A stretch of DNA of 32,769 nucleotides from Opitutia bacterium (GTDB taxonomy: Bacteria; Verrucomicrobiota; Verrucomicrobiia; Opitutales; Opitutaceae). The translations under genes and the position numbers were made by a program. The first letter of the stretch is position 1. Every line of letters starts with the position of its first letter. The DNA lies in the NCBI GenBank assembly GCA_947472765.1, contig CANJCM010000053.1:1-32769 (forward strand). Reading direction: 5' to 3'. Below the pieces are notes generated by a model. It did no database searches. It had not been told where the DNA came from and saw only the letters and a list, made by a program, of their open reading frames with translations. This document shows, one piece after another, positions 32,502 to 32,769 of this stretch.

Positions 32502-32716
32502 GGCGGGTGTGGGCACCCGCCCTCCAGGGCAGGCAGATCGTTCAGATGTCCGTCAGTTCCTCCTCCAGGAAAGCAATCCATGGAGGGACGGTGCCCCCAC
32601 CGTCCAGGATCTCCTTAGGTCGGACAGGGCGTTCACCGTTTGGTGTAGGGCCGGCGCTCGTCGCCGGGCCACGGCTTTCATTCACGAAGAGGCCCGGTGA
32701 GGAGCGCCGGCCCTAC
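32502..32716 (+). repeat. Three-hairpin composite element, copy 3 (215 bp)
   Basis: Same module order as at 12151 and 17085: GGCGGGTG hairpin, core (GTTCAGATG, GTCAGTTCCTCCTCCAGGAA, CAATCCATGGAGG), GACGGTG hairpin, variable spacer, GTAGGGCC long hairpin to GGCCCTAC. Over the core it is nearly identical to copy 1, although 20 kb away. Confidence 0.9.
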
Positions 32717-32769
32717 GGCACCAGCCGTCGGACTTCTTTTGTCCGTTCTCTCAACCCTCAACTCTCAGC

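Overview
The window looks like a chromosomal segment of a high-GC Verrucomicrobium, most likely an Opitutaceae-type organism. The strongest marker is a 51-residue basic protein at 7853-8008 of the small basic protein family known from Chlamydiae and Verrucomicrobia. The LPS genes (heptosyltransferases and a lipid A acyltransferase), a lipoprotein and Sec/Tat-exported proteins indicate a Gram-negative envelope. Species assignment is inference; no database was searched.

Layout. Bases 1-2882 hold LPS core genes: a partial GT9 glycosyltransferase (minus) and, divergently, a fused lipid A acyltransferase/heptosyltransferase. This is followed by two OppD/OppF-type ABC ATPases and a small basic protein (to 5281). 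Bases 5425-8765 carry housekeeping genes: trmL, a lone receiver protein, smpB, rpoZ, cutA, the small basic protein and a DedA membrane protein. Bases 8972-21687 hold a B3-like metallo-hydrolase, tRNA-Arg(CCG), glnS, a YceH-family gene, thrH, gltX, an M14-type peptidase, a Tat-exported protein with a possible glycosidase-like barrel, an SDR/RluA gene pair and hpf. Both GlnRS and GluRS are present, so glutamine can be charged directly.

The accessory part is 22725-32128, read entirely on the minus strand as a tight three-gene cluster: an 842-residue secreted Ig-like/Ca-binding surface protein, a 2118-residue secreted RHS/YD-repeat protein, and a 163-residue lipoprotein. The last 246 residues of the RHS protein lie beyond the RHS core, are visibly less GC-rich, and carry class-3-lipase-like motifs (AHSQGG, then D-x-x-P-x-x-P, then His). 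The lipoprotein starts 10 nt after the RHS stop. I read this as a candidate polymorphic toxin (predicted lipase/phospholipase) with a periplasmic lipoprotein immunity protein and a co-secreted surface partner. No type VI secretion parts are visible.

The intergenic space is unusually full of short repeats. Most striking is a 214-215 bp element with three hairpins in fixed order, present three times (12151-12364, 17085-17298 inverted, 32502-32716). There are also three roughly 180 bp elements bounded by a 29-nt inverted repeat, a roughly 370 bp tandem duplication beside the RHS locus, GTAG-headed hairpins that supply the stop codons of several genes, and AT-rich TTAAGA-type repeats that run into the DedA stop codon and up to the yceH start.
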